The notes: a model not told the origin generated them from the sequence alone. Shown: positions 17,394 through 25,658, counted from the first letter of the stretch. The stretch: DNA of 64,000 bases from Selenomonas ruminantium subsp. ruminantium ATCC 12561 (GCF_000424065.1 NZ_AUJE01000001.1:62001-126000); one strand, 5' to 3'. A program made the numbers and translations.

Positions 17394-18425
17394 ATGAAAG
17401 AAATGCGCACTGAAGATGCGGTGGGGCAGATTCTCTGTCATGATTTAACGCAGATTATAAAGGGGGTTACCAAGGACGCCCGCTTCCGCAAGGGACATGT
17501 GATTCAGGCAGAAGATGTGCCGGTTTTGCTGTCCATGGGCAAGGACCATATTTATGTTTGGGAAAACGATGATACGGTGCTTCATGAAAATGATGCGGCC
17601 GAAATCCTGCGGCAGCTTTGTCAGAATGAATATATGACGGCATCAGAACCTAAGGAGGGGAAGATTGAGTTAACGGCGACGGTTGACGGCATATTTCAGG
17701 TGGACGAGAGCCGCTTTGATGCGGTAAATGAACTGGATGATGTGACCATTGCCACCCTGCCCCAGAATATGCCGGTCAAGGCGGGACAGAAACTGGCAGG
17801 TATGCGGGTTATCCCTTTGGTCATCAAAAAGGACAAGATGGAGCAGGTGAAAACGGTGGCTGGCAGCCAGCCGTTGCTGCGTCTGCGTCCTTATCGGCAA
17901 AATCTCAAGGTAGGCGTGGTCACTACGGGTACAGAGGTGTTTTTGGGCCGTATCGAAGATACCTTTACGCCGGTAATCGAGAACAAGTTAAACGCTTTTG
18001 GCCTGACCATCAATGAGCACCGTTTGTCCGATGATGTGGCGGAGCACACGCAAAAGCAGATTGAAGAACTTATAGGTCTGGGCATGGATATGGTTATTTG
18101 CACCGGTGGTATGAGTGTGGACCCGGATGACCGGACGCCGGCGGCCATTCGGGATGCCGGCGCGCAGATTATAACCTATGGGGCACCGACCCTGCCGGGG
18201 GCTATGTTCCTGCTGGGGTATGTGCAAAAAGGCGATAAGGAAATTCCGGTTATGGGCCTGCCCGGCTGTGTGATGTATGCGGGACGTACGATATTTGATT
18301 TGATTCTGCCTCGTATAATTACGGGGGAAAAACTGACGCGCAAGGAAATACGCCATTTTGGCATAGGGGGACTTTGCATGAACTGCAAGGTCTGTCATTA
18401 TCCGGCTTGTGGATTTCAGCATTAA
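17394..18425 (+). CDS. Molybdopterin-binding protein (MoeA/MogA-fold) with Cys-rich tail
   Basis: A 343-residue protein. The central region (about 170-320) has the MoaB/MogA molybdopterin-binding fold: VGVVTTGTEVFLGRIEDTF, VICTGGMSVDPDDRTP and PVMGLPGCVMYAGRTIFD. The N-terminal part (MKEMRTEDAVGQILCHDLTQII) matches the lead domain of this Firmicute family. The C-terminus ends in CxxCxxCx4C (CMNCKVCHYPAC), which could hold a metal or Fe-S centre. It is first in the operon under the riboswitch, behind GAGGGAGAG. The role is probably in handling molybdopterin or inserting metal alongside MoeA; the exact reaction is not known to me. Confidence 0.8.
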   Translation: MKEMRTEDAVGQILCHDLTQIIKGVTKDARFRKGHVIQAEDVPVLLSMGKDHIYVWENDDTVLHENDAAEILRQLCQNEYMTASEPKEGKIELTATVDGIFQVDESRFDAVNELDDVTIATLPQNMPVKAGQKLAGMRVIPLVIKKDKMEQVKTVAGSQPLLRLRPYRQNLKVGVVTTGTEVFLGRIEDTFTPVIENKLNAFGLTINEHRLSDDVAEHTQKQIEELIGLGMDMVICTGGMSVDPDDRTPAAIRDAGAQIITYGAPTLPGAMFLLGYVQKGDKEIPVMGLPGCVMYAGRTIFDLILPRIITGEKLTRKEIRHFGIGGLCMNCKVCHYPACGFQH

Positions 18426-18438
18426 GGAGGGACGACAT

Positions 18439-19650
18439 ATGCAAGACCTATCTTTGGAAAAAGCTGTGGATCTTTTGCTGGCGCATTGCCAGCGGGTAAC
18501 CGCAGTAGAGGAGGTGCCGCTGATTTCGGCACTGGGCCGGATTCTGGCTGAAGATTATATAGCCGCTTTTGACAATCCTCCCTTTGACCGTTCACCTTTG
18601 GACGGATATACCTTTGCAGCAGAGGAAACGGCGGGGCATGGGGCGGATAAGCCTGCTCAGTTCAAGATTATCGGCGAGGAGTGTGCGGGAGATTTCTTTG
18701 ACCAGCCTGTGCCGGCTGGCTGTGCCCTGCGGATTATGACGGGCGGCGCCATTCCCAAAGGCTGCAACTGTGTGGTGCGGCAGGAAGATGTGACTGTGGA
18801 CGGCGATACACTCACGGTTCCCTTCAGCCTTGAACCGTATACGAATTTCTGCTATGCCGGTGAGGACATCAAACAGGGGACGAAACTGGCGAAAAAAGGT
18901 ACGAAGCTTACGGCAGCGCATATCGGCGTACTGGCCAGCATGGGCTTTGCCACAGTCAGGGTTTTGGGCAATGTGCGCATTGCCATTGCCAGCACGGGTG
19001 ATGAGTTATTGCAGCCTGGCCAGCCCCTTGCTCCCGGCAAGATATACAACAGCAATCTTTATCTTTTGGCCAGTCGTTTGCAGGAGTTGGGCTTTGCTCC
19101 GGAAGTGGTAGGTATCCTGCCTGATGATGTAGAGGCGGCAGCTAAGGTTATTCAGGGGTATCGTGACCGGGTAGATGTGTTCCTGACTACAGGAGGCGTA
19201 TCGGTAGGGAAAAAGGATATCATGCATGGCGTGGTAGAAAATGTAGGCAAGCGTCTTTTCTGGCGCGTGTCCATGAAACCCGGGGGGCCGGCACTGGCCT
19301 ATACTATGGGCGAAACTTTGGGTATCGCCCTGTCGGGCAATCCCTTTGCTGCTTATGCTACTTTCGAACTTCTTGCTGTGCCGGTTCTTTCGCATATCAG
19401 TGGCAACGATAAGATTCTGCCCCAGCGTACGCAGGCGGTGCTGACGGATGATTTCCCCAAGGAGAGCAAGGGGCGGCGTTTTATTCGGGGGTACTATGAA
19501 AATGGCAAGGTGCGTTTGCCGGAACAGCATGCTTCCGGGAGCCTTTTTTCTATGGTAGGCTGCAATGCCTTTGTGGATATTCCGGCAGGTACGGGGAAAC
19601 TGGCGAAGGAAACAGAAGTGGACATTGTGCGCCTGTATCGTGTGAAGTAA
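18439..19650 (+). CDS. moeA: Molybdopterin molybdenumtransferase MoeA
   Basis: A 403-residue enzyme that inserts molybdate into adenylylated molybdopterin. Visible motifs are FDNPPFDRSPLDGYTF, RIMTGGAIPKGCNCVVRQEDV, IASTGDELLQPG, TTGGVSVGKKDIMHGV, KPGGPALAYTMG and ALSGNPFAAYATFELL, all in MoeA order, with a C-terminal domain IV. The start at 18439 has AAGGAGG 8 bp upstream; the in-frame extension to 18409 would overlap the previous gene. It lies 13 bp after the molybdopterin-binding gene. Confidence 0.95.
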   Translation: MQDLSLEKAVDLLLAHCQRVTAVEEVPLISALGRILAEDYIAAFDNPPFDRSPLDGYTFAAEETAGHGADKPAQFKIIGEECAGDFFDQPVPAGCALRIMTGGAIPKGCNCVVRQEDVTVDGDTLTVPFSLEPYTNFCYAGEDIKQGTKLAKKGTKLTAAHIGVLASMGFATVRVLGNVRIAIASTGDELLQPGQPLAPGKIYNSNLYLLASRLQELGFAPEVVGILPDDVEAAAKVIQGYRDRVDVFLTTGGVSVGKKDIMHGVVENVGKRLFWRVSMKPGGPALAYTMGETLGIALSGNPFAAYATFELLAVPVLSHISGNDKILPQRTQAVLTDDFPKESKGRRFIRGYYENGKVRLPEQHASGSLFSMVGCNAFVDIPAGTGKLAKETEVDIVRLYRVK

Positions 19651-19663
19651 AGGATTGGATTTT

Positions 19664-20653
19664 ATGCAAGACCAATATGAGAGAAAAATTGAATATGTGC
19701 GCATCTCGCTCACGGACCGCTGCAATCTGCGGTGCCGCTATTGCATGCCGGAATTGGGCGTAGAAAAAATGCGTCATGAAGATATTCTGACCTTTACGGA
19801 AATCCTGCGCATTGTGCAGGGAATGGCTGCTTTGGGGGTGAAAAAAGTACGCCTGACCGGGGGCGAACCCTTGGTCAGGCGCGATATTGCTGAACTGATT
19901 TTTGCTCTGCGGCAGATTCCCGGCATTGAACAGGTGGCGTTGACCACCAATGGCGTATTGCTTTCGGAGTTGGGCGAGGATTTGATGCGTGCAGGACTTA
20001 CAGGGCTGAACATCAGCCTGGATACCTTGCGGGCAGAGACTTTTACGGAAATCACCCGCCGTCCATTGTTTACGCAGGTGCAGGCCGGTGCAGCAAAGAT
20101 GCTGTCCTTGGGCATGGAGAACATCAAGTTCAACTGTGTGCCCATATATGAGGTCAATGATGGTGAAATTCCGGCGCTTGCGGCACTGGCTAAAGCATAT
20201 CCCGTTAAGGTGCGGTTTATCGAGCTTATGCCCATAGGCTGTGCTTATGCATCGGGGTATCGGGGCGTGCTTATGGCAGACGTGCAGAGACGGCTGGAAA
20301 AAGCCTATGGCAGGCTGCGCCCTGTGCGAAATAAGCAGGATGCGTTGCAGGGGCCTGCCGAGTATTATCGGCTTGCCGGATTTGCGGGGCAGGTTGGTTT
20401 CATTGACGCAATGGAGCATAAATTCTGCGCTGACTGCAATCGTGTGCGGTTGACGGCGGAAGGCTTTTTGAAACTTTGTCTGAATCAGAAAAACGGACTG
20501 GATCTGCGGGCGTTGCTTCGGCAGGGCATCAGTGACGATAATCTGAAACTGGCATTGCGGCAGGCCATTTTCCGCAAGCCGGCAGAACATTTATTCAAGG
20601 ACAGTCAAAATACAGCGCGGGACAGCCGCGCCATGTATCAAGTGGGAGGTTAA
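19664..20653 (+). CDS. moaA: GTP 3',8-cyclase MoaA (radical SAM)
   Basis: A 329-residue radical SAM enzyme that begins molybdopterin synthesis from GTP. The N-terminal cluster motif is DRCNLRCRYCMP (CxxxCxxC), followed by RLTGGEPLVRRDI and LTTNGVLL. The second, substrate-binding [4Fe-4S] cluster is held by FCADCNRVRLTAEGFLKLCL. The protein ends in the conserved Gly-Gly (YQVGG) needed by MoaA. Start ATG 19664 follows AAAGGA by 9 bp. No moaC, moaD or moaE gene is in the window, so the rest of the pathway must lie elsewhere. Confidence 0.96.
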   Translation: MQDQYERKIEYVRISLTDRCNLRCRYCMPELGVEKMRHEDILTFTEILRIVQGMAALGVKKVRLTGGEPLVRRDIAELIFALRQIPGIEQVALTTNGVLLSELGEDLMRAGLTGLNISLDTLRAETFTEITRRPLFTQVQAGAAKMLSLGMENIKFNCVPIYEVNDGEIPALAALAKAYPVKVRFIELMPIGCAYASGYRGVLMADVQRRLEKAYGRLRPVRNKQDALQGPAEYYRLAGFAGQVGFIDAMEHKFCADCNRVRLTAEGFLKLCLNQKNGLDLRALLRQGISDDNLKLALRQAIFRKPAEHLFKDSQNTARDSRAMYQVGG

Positions 20654-20659
20654 TTTTTG

Positions 20660-21595
20660 ATGGGGAAGATTCATGCACTGTGCACCAGCGAGAAAAAAGG
20701 GACGCTCAAAACCCAGCAGGATAAAGTGGTTTTTGTCACAGAATGGGGCATTAAAGGCGATGCTCATGCTGGCAAATGGCATCGGCAGGTGAGTTTTTTA
20801 GGCCTGCAGGAGATAGAGGATTTTCGTAAGTTAGGTGTAAAGGTGGAGTTTGGTGCCTTTGGCGAAAATATTGTGGCTGAGGGCTTTCGCTTTAAGGAAC
20901 TGCCTGTTGGCACTCGGCTGCGAGTTGGCGAAGTCTGGTTTGAAATCACCCAGATTGGCAAGGAGTGTCACAAGGGCTGTGCCATTCGTCAGCAGGTAGG
21001 TGATTGCATTATGCCCCGCGAAGGGATTTTTGGCCGGGTGCTGCATGGCGGCGAAGTCAAAGTGGGGGACGAATTGGAACTTGTCCCCAATGGAGAAAAA
21101 ATGCCGCTTGAAGCGGCAGTCATCACAGCCAGCGACAAGGGCAGCCGTGGTGAGCGTGTAGATGAAAGCGGCGCAAAGGTGGCGGAAATCCTTACGGTGG
21201 GCGGTTACACTGTAGTCGAAAAAATAATCCTGCCCGATGAGCAGGAACAGTTGGAAAATAAGCTGCTGGAATTGGCTGAACGCGGCATAGCGCTTATCGC
21301 CACCACTGGTGGTACAGGCTTTTCCCCGCGCGACATTACACCCGAAGCCACGCTGGCGGTCTGTGAGCGCTTGGCCCCCGGCATTCCTGAAGCCATGCGG
21401 GCCATGTCGCTGAAAATCACCGACAGAGCCATGCTCAGCCGTGCCCAGGCAGGCATTTGCCGCCGCAGCCTGATTGTGAACCTGCCCGGCAGCAAAAAGG
21501 CCGTAGAAGAATGTTTGGGCTTTATTTTGCCGCTACTCAAACATGGGATTGATATTCTGCGGGGAGAAACGGGAGAGTGCGGGCGGTTACAATGA
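20660..21595 (+). CDS. MOSC domain - MogA/MoaB fusion protein
   Basis: A 311-residue two-domain protein. Residues 1-145 form a MOSC domain (GKIHALCTSEKKGT, GDAHAGKWHRQVSFL, ITQIGKECHKGCAI, MPREGIFGRVLHGGEVKVGDEL) with the conserved cysteine in KECH. Residues 150-310 are a MogA-like molybdopterin adenylyltransferase domain (VITASDKGSRGERVDESG, IATTGGTGFSPRDITPEAT, IVNLPGSKKAVEECL). MogA adenylates molybdopterin for MoeA; MOSC domains handle sulfur or bind cofactor. It is the last gene of the operon, 6 bp after moaA, with GGAGG upstream of ATG 20660. Confidence 0.93.
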   Translation: MGKIHALCTSEKKGTLKTQQDKVVFVTEWGIKGDAHAGKWHRQVSFLGLQEIEDFRKLGVKVEFGAFGENIVAEGFRFKELPVGTRLRVGEVWFEITQIGKECHKGCAIRQQVGDCIMPREGIFGRVLHGGEVKVGDELELVPNGEKMPLEAAVITASDKGSRGERVDESGAKVAEILTVGGYTVVEKIILPDEQEQLENKLLELAERGIALIATTGGTGFSPRDITPEATLAVCERLAPGIPEAMRAMSLKITDRAMLSRAQAGICRRSLIVNLPGSKKAVEECLGFILPLLKHGIDILRGETGECGRLQ

Positions 21596-21603
21596 TATAC
21601 TAA

Positions 21604-21690
21604 GGCGCCCGCGGGACTGGCAATATGTTTCTTTCGCTTAGACAGGCTTGTCAAACGCTACGGAAACATACAGCCAGTCCCGCGGGCTTA
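21604..21690 (+). repeat. Conserved-core hairpin element, copy 1
   Basis: Perfect 15-bp outer arms (21607-21621 with 21673-21687), an inner 7-bp stem (ATGTTTC 21625-21631 with GAAACAT 21663-21669) and a core containing GACAGGCTTGTCAAA (21641-21655) flanked by TTTCGC and CGCTACGG. The core is nearly identical in copy 2 at 21.7 kb and, reversed, in copy 3 at 43.4 kb, whereas the arms differ. It lies 11 bp after the end of the molybdopterin operon, so it may also act as its 3' end. Confidence 0.8.
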
Positions 21691-21715
21691 GTGCGTGCAT
21701 TACAGCTATATGCAA

Positions 21716-21803
21716 AGGCGCCGCGGTGGCTGGTAATATTTTTCCTTCGCCATAGACAGGCTTGTCAAAAGCTACGGAAAAACATCACCAGCCACCGCGG
21801 CTT
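21716..21803 (+). repeat. Conserved-core hairpin element, copy 2
   Basis: Perfect 15-bp arms (21720-21734 with 21787-21801) of a different sequence from copy 1, an inner TTTTTCC/GGAAAAA stem (21739-21745 with 21776-21782) and the same core, GACAGGCTTGTCAAA (21755-21769). Both copies are preceded by AAGGCG. The spacing from copy 1 is about 113 bp. Confidence 0.8.
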
Positions 21804-21866
21804 TGTGCGATATGTATGTGGTTTATATCAGCTTGTTATGGTGCCTGATAATCAACTGAAAAATTG

Positions 21867-21911
21867 AATGCCAAAAGAACCGTCATAAGCTGTGACGGTT
21901 CTTTTGGCATT
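21867..21911. terminator. Bidirectional terminator between hairpin elements and RHH gene
   Basis: A perfect 19-bp inverted repeat (21867-21885 with 21893-21911) with a 7-nt loop, flanked by A/T-rich ends. It overlaps the last base of the minus-strand RHH gene and faces both directions. Confidence 0.75.
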
Positions 21912-22129
21912 TAATTATGTTGTTCGCCAACGACTTCGCTGTGTTCCAGTGCGAAATCCAAAAGCATACCAATTAATTCGTTGCGTGTACGTCCCGTGTC
22001 CTCTGCTAGTGCGTTAATTCGTTCCAAGGTATCGGTTTTTAATCTTACGGAGAAGACCCGGTAGCCATCATCGCCACGCAGTTTCTTTGTGATGAGAAGC
22101 TTGCTACTCATGTTATAAAGAAAATACAC
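21911..22129 (-). CDS. Small ribbon-helix-helix (CopG/Arc-like) DNA-binding protein
   Basis: A 72-residue protein whose core, [39 protein letters not shown], is a typical RHH fold: a beta-strand for DNA contact followed by two helices, with the GRTRNELI turn. Such proteins are antitoxins, plasmid or phage repressors, or small regulators. The start is uncertain: GTG 22129 or ATG 22111, neither with a good ribosome binding site. Its 5' end abuts a flagellin remnant on the other strand, so its original promoter may have been replaced by a rearrangement. No toxin gene is adjacent. Confidence 0.7.
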   Translation of the reverse strand: MYFLYNMSSKLLITKKLRGDDGYRVFSVRLKTDTLERINALAEDTGRTRNELIGMLLDFALEHSEVVGEQHN

Positions 22130-22275
22130 AGGCTTCTGAATCGGTTATTCGAGATGCAGACATGGCTAAAGAAATGATGGGGTATGTGAAGTATAATATT
22201 CTGACGCAATCATCACAGGCCATGCTGGCACAGGCGAATCAAAATGGCAGTCAGGTGCTGTCGTTGCTTCAGTAA
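22120..22275 (+). pseudogene. Flagellin C-terminal remnant
   Basis: Translating the plus strand from 22120 gives [20 protein letters not shown], then about 30 residues including [19 protein letters not shown] and a stop at 22275. This is the conserved C-terminal D0/D1 helix of flagellin (compare [29 protein letters not shown]). There is no start and no upstream flagellin sequence; the reading frame before it belongs to the opposite-strand RHH gene. It appears to be the tail of a deleted flagellin gene still followed by its terminator. Confidence 0.85.
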
Positions 22276-22286
22276 CAAACGAAAAG

Positions 22287-22336
22287 GACAAAAACACTTC
22301 TGCAATAACAGGTCTTGCAGAAGTGTTTTTGTCTAT
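22287..22336 (+). terminator. Terminator after the flagellin remnant
   Basis: A perfect 19-bp stem (22287-22305 with 22315-22333) with a 9-nt loop; the 3' arm carries a five-T run. It lies 11 bp after the remnant's stop codon. Confidence 0.8.
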
Positions 22337-22406
22337 TAATTATTGTTTGCATATATGTTATACTGATGATAAATGAAGCTGTAGACTCTGGTGGAGGTGG
22401 TATAAC

Positions 22407-22961
22407 ATGTTGGCAGAGATGATTGATACTAAGGAAGAATTGATTGCAGGGCAAATTGTGATGATGGCCCCGGCTGGAACAGGGCACAACACGATAGCGC
22501 ATAATCTTCATCTCGTAATAGGAAACTATCTTTATGGTAAGCGTTGCCGCATGTTTGGAGAGATATATGTATTCTTAGATGAGGAAAATCATTTTATTCC
22601 GGATTTGATGGTGGTATGTGAGCCATCGCAGATAAAGCCCAATTATATTGAAGGGGCGCCTGATTTGGTGATTGAGATTTTGTCTGCCAGTACGAAGAAA
22701 CGGGATATCGGGGTAAAAAAGAAAGCCTATGAGCGTTTTGGGGTGAAGGAATATTGGATAATCAATCCGGTCGACCGTTCGGTGGAAGTATATCATCTTC
22801 GTGATGGTGTATTTGAATTGGATGATGTTTATTATGATTATTCACAGGAGGATTGGGAAGGCTTGACGGCAAGGGACAGACAGGAGGCAAAGTTATCGTT
22901 GAAGGTGTCTCTTTATGATGATTTGGAAATTCCCGTCAAACGTATCTTTGCTGATGTCTAA
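22407..22961 (+). CDS. Uma2 family (DUF820) putative endonuclease
   Basis: A 184-residue protein of the Uma2 group, which has a PD-(D/E)XK nuclease fold. It shows FGEIYVFLDEENHFIPDLMVV with the first acidic residue, APDLVIEILSAST as the second motif, and KKKAYERFGVKEYWIINPVDRSVEVY as the conserved C-terminal strand pair. GGAGGTGG precedes ATG 22407. Members are common, often in many copies, and their role is poorly known. It stands alone between a terminator and the DnaA-box cluster. Confidence 0.85.
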   Translation: MLAEMIDTKEELIAGQIVMMAPAGTGHNTIAHNLHLVIGNYLYGKRCRMFGEIYVFLDEENHFIPDLMVVCEPSQIKPNYIEGAPDLVIEILSASTKKRDIGVKKKAYERFGVKEYWIINPVDRSVEVYHLRDGVFELDDVYYDYSQEDWEGLTARDRQEAKLSLKVSLYDDLEIPVKRIFADV

Positions 22962-23023
22962 GAATTACCGCTGAGGAAACAGCAAAAATTTTATTGAATG
23001 GATAAAATTGTGACTTGACAGGG

Positions 23024-23108
23024 TTATCCACAAATGGCTTGTAGATAACCCTGTGGATTCTGTGGATAACCTGTGTCAAAACAAGCAAGTTATCCACATT
23101 AATCCACA
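23024..23108. other. DnaA-box cluster
   Basis: Three perfect TTATCCACA boxes within 75 bp (plus 23024-23032, minus 23061-23069, plus 23090-23098) and two near matches (23052-23060, 23100-23108). An A/T-rich stretch lies just upstream (22985-23010). No dnaA, dnaN or other replication gene is in the window, so this may be a DnaA titration or reactivation site, or an origin-like element. Confidence 0.65.
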
Positions 23109-23137
23109 GTTTTCTGTGTACAAAGTGAATAACGTAA

Positions 23138-23186
23138 AAAGACCGCTTTTCCTGTTCGTAATTCCGACAGATGAAAAGCGGTCTTT
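23138..23186 (-). terminator. Terminator of the NhaC-type antiporter operon
   Basis: A 14-bp perfect stem (23138-23151 with 23173-23186). On the minus strand it is followed by a T run, directly after the stop codon at 23189. Confidence 0.85.
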
Positions 23187-23188
23187 GG

Positions 23189-24511
23189 TTATTGCGTTTG
23201 TTTTCCCGTTAACATGATGGATAGAAGAACGGCGCAGGCTAAAAAGAAGGGGTAGAACAGGCAGGGGATAATGCTCAGGCTGGTGATGCCGGCCAGTGCG
23301 GAAGCGATGAGCAGCTGTGCGCCGTAGGGGATAATCCCTTGGGCGATACAGGAGAAGGTGTCCAAAAGTGAGGCGCTGTCCCTTGGCTCGATGTCGTATT
23401 CTTCGCTGATGGTTTTGGCGATGGGGCCGGCAACGACGATGGCAACGGTGTTGTTGGCCGTGGCAATATCCATGAGGATGGTCATCAGGCCGATGCCCAA
23501 ACGGCCACCGCGGGTGCCTTTGAAATAACGGCGGACGAAGTTCAGCAGGGCTTCAAAGCCGCCGCCGTCCCGCATAATCGCACTGATGGAGGCCGCAAGA
23601 ATGGTGACAATCATGGTTTCAAACATGCCGTTCGTTCCCGCGCCCATGGCGGAGAAGGCTGTGGATAGTGTCGTGGTGCCGGCGGCGATGCCGAAGGCGA
23701 AAAACAATATAATGCCTGTTCCGAGTACGCAGAATACATTGATGCCGATAAGGGCCATGATTAAGACGATGAAGTAAGGCAGGGCCAGCAGCAGGGAATA
23801 ATCAAAGGTGCCCAAATCAACTGCTGCAGATTGGAAGGCCATGACAAAGAGCAGGGCCAGGGTCGCCAGGGCCGCAGGCAGGGCAATTTTGAGATTGGCA
23901 TAGAATTTATCCTGCATGCGCGTTCCCTGCGTGCGGGTAGCGGCAATGGTGGTGTCGGAGATAAAGGAAAGGTTATCGCCAAACATGGCGCCGCCGACCA
24001 CCGTGCCAACCGTAAGCGGCAGGCTGAAGCCGGCGCTGGCGGCAACCGAAGCGGCAATCGGTACCAGTACGGTAATGGTGCCAACGCTGGTACCCATGGA
24101 CATGGAAATCAGGCAGGCAATCAGAAAAAGTCCGGGGACAGCAAAGGTACCGGGCACGAAATTCAGGAGCAGATGGGCGGTACTCTCAACCCCGCCCGCT
24201 GCTTTGGCAATGCCGCCAAAGGCACCGGCCATCAGGAAGATGAACAACATAATGGTGATGTTCACATCACCGATGTTTTTGGCACAAAGCTCGATATTGC
24301 CGAGAAAATCACGCTTGCGGTTCTGAAAGAAGGCGACAATCAGCGCCAGCCCGAAGGCTACGACTACCGACATCACATAGAAGCCCATCTGTCCCTCTAT
24401 CGGGGCGATGTATTCATACCATATGCCTGCTCCCAGATACAATACCAGGAAGACAAGAATGGGCAGCAGGGCCGCTGCCCGCGCCTTGGGCGGGTTATCA
24501 TATTGTTTCAC
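23189..24511 (-). CDS. NhaC-family Na+/H+ antiporter
   Basis: A 440-residue polytopic membrane protein with about 11-12 hydrophobic segments. The family signature GGAMFGDNLSFISDTTIAA is present near residue 190, and MGTSVGTITVLVPIA and DIATANNTVAIVVAGP match other NhaC regions. It likely exchanges sodium for protons or a substrate pair such as malate/lactate. It is downstream of the GT9 gene with a 6-bp gap and probably shares its transcript, although the two have no obvious functional link. Confidence 0.85.
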   Translation of the reverse strand: MKQYDNPPKARAAALLPILVFLVLYLGAGIWYEYIAPIEGQMGFYVMSVVVAFGLALIVAFFQNRKRDFLGNIELCAKNIGDVNITIMLFIFLMAGAFGGIAKAAGGVESTAHLLLNFVPGTFAVPGLFLIACLISMSMGTSVGTITVLVPIAASVAASAGFSLPLTVGTVVGGAMFGDNLSFISDTTIAATRTQGTRMQDKFYANLKIALPAALATLALLFVMAFQSAAVDLGTFDYSLLLALPYFIVLIMALIGINVFCVLGTGIILFFAFGIAAGTTTLSTAFSAMGAGTNGMFETMIVTILAASISAIMRDGGGFEALLNFVRRYFKGTRGGRLGIGLMTILMDIATANNTVAIVVAGPIAKTISEEYDIEPRDSASLLDTFSCIAQGIIPYGAQLLIASALAGITSLSIIPCLFYPFFLACAVLLSIMLTGKQTQ

Positions 24512-24517
24512 GAAAAA

Positions 24518-25579
24518 TCATCCTTTATCCAAAATATCCTTTAATTTGCTGGCGACCATTTCCGGCGTGATGGCGTTCATGCAGGCATTGGTTTTATACT
24601 GACATTTTGTTTTGAGACAGCGTCTGCAGTCGTGCGGACTGATGACGAATTCGTGTCCTGCTGTCAGCGGGCCGTAAACATCCGGTTGGGTTGGCCCCCA
24701 AAGAGATAGCGTCCTGCAGCCAATGGCATCGGCGATATGCAAGGGGCCGGTGTCACAGGAGAGCAGCAGGTCAGCTGTTTTTAAGAGGGCGGCCAGTTCC
24801 AAAAGACTCGTCTGTCCGGCAATGGACAGGCTGGGACGGTTCATCTTGGCCTGTGCTTTCTTTATGAAAACTTCATCGCTGGGAGAACCGCAGAAGACGA
24901 CCTGTACATGGGGCGGCAGGCTGCTTAGCGCCTGGCCGAAGTTTTCCGGTTCCCAGTTTTTGTCCGGCCAGGTGGTGCGGATCGTGACCATTAAAAGCGG
25001 CTGCTGCTGGTCGATATCATGTTCCTGCCAAAAATTTTCGGCAAAGTCCTGCAGGCTTTCGGGCAGATTCAGCGTCAGTCCCGGTTTGAAGGATGACAGT
25101 TCAAAGCCTAAGGGCAGCAGGGCGCTCAAATAGCGGTGTACCTTGTGGGAACTTTCGATATTGGGGGCCATTTCGCTCATAAAGAGGGGATTGCCTTCGT
25201 GGCGTTCGTGAATGCCGATACGGCGCTTGGCACCGGAAAGCCGTGCCAGAATTCCGGTCAGGAACAACCCCTGAATATCCAGTACCAAATCAAAGTGCCG
25301 CGCCTTCAATAGAGCGCGGGCTTTTTTCAGTTCGCGGTAAGCTGCGGGCAGGTCAAAGTGGGCAAAGGCTTTGTCCAGCGGGCGTCTGTCCCAGACGAGA
25401 ACTTCGTCAATATGAGGATTTTCTGCCAATAGTTTATCTGCCGGCGGGCTGACCAGCCAGGTGATGTGCGCGTTTGGCTGAAGTTTTTTCAATTCCCGTG
25501 CCACAGGGGTGGCGTGGAGTACATCCCCAATGGCGGAGAGCCGCAGAATAAGAATTTTTTGCGGAAGTTTATTTTCCAT
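24518..25579 (-). CDS. Glycosyltransferase family 9 (LPS heptosyltransferase-like)
   Basis: A 353-residue GT-B protein. It opens with ILILRLSAIGDVLHATPVARELKK, the GT9 signature, and has LLSCDTGPLHIADAIGCRTLSLWGPT near the C-terminus, the nucleotide-sugar site. Such enzymes add heptose or another sugar to the lipopolysaccharide inner core, which fits a diderm cell. ATG 25579 is preferred over a TTG at 25612. Cysteines near the C-terminus (CRRCLKTKCQYKTNACM) are found in some members. Donor specificity cannot be read from the sequence. Confidence 0.85.
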   Translation of the reverse strand: MENKLPQKILILRLSAIGDVLHATPVARELKKLQPNAHITWLVSPPADKLLAENPHIDEVLVWDRRPLDKAFAHFDLPAAYRELKKARALLKARHFDLVLDIQGLFLTGILARLSGAKRRIGIHERHEGNPLFMSEMAPNIESSHKVHRYLSALLPLGFELSSFKPGLTLNLPESLQDFAENFWQEHDIDQQQPLLMVTIRTTWPDKNWEPENFGQALSSLPPHVQVVFCGSPSDEVFIKKAQAKMNRPSLSIAGQTSLLELAALLKTADLLLSCDTGPLHIADAIGCRTLSLWGPTQPDVYGPLTAGHEFVISPHDCRRCLKTKCQYKTNACMNAITPEMVASKLKDILDKG

Positions 25580-25658
25580 AAATATTGGTTTTGCCTTTCG
25601 TTCATAGTACAATAAAATGATAGACTTATATTAGCATAGTAACGGGAGATTGTCCAAA

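Noticed and set aside
17182-17397. 71-codon frame before the first molybdopterin gene
   Set aside because: It lies across the Moco riboswitch and its terminator and has no ribosome binding site.
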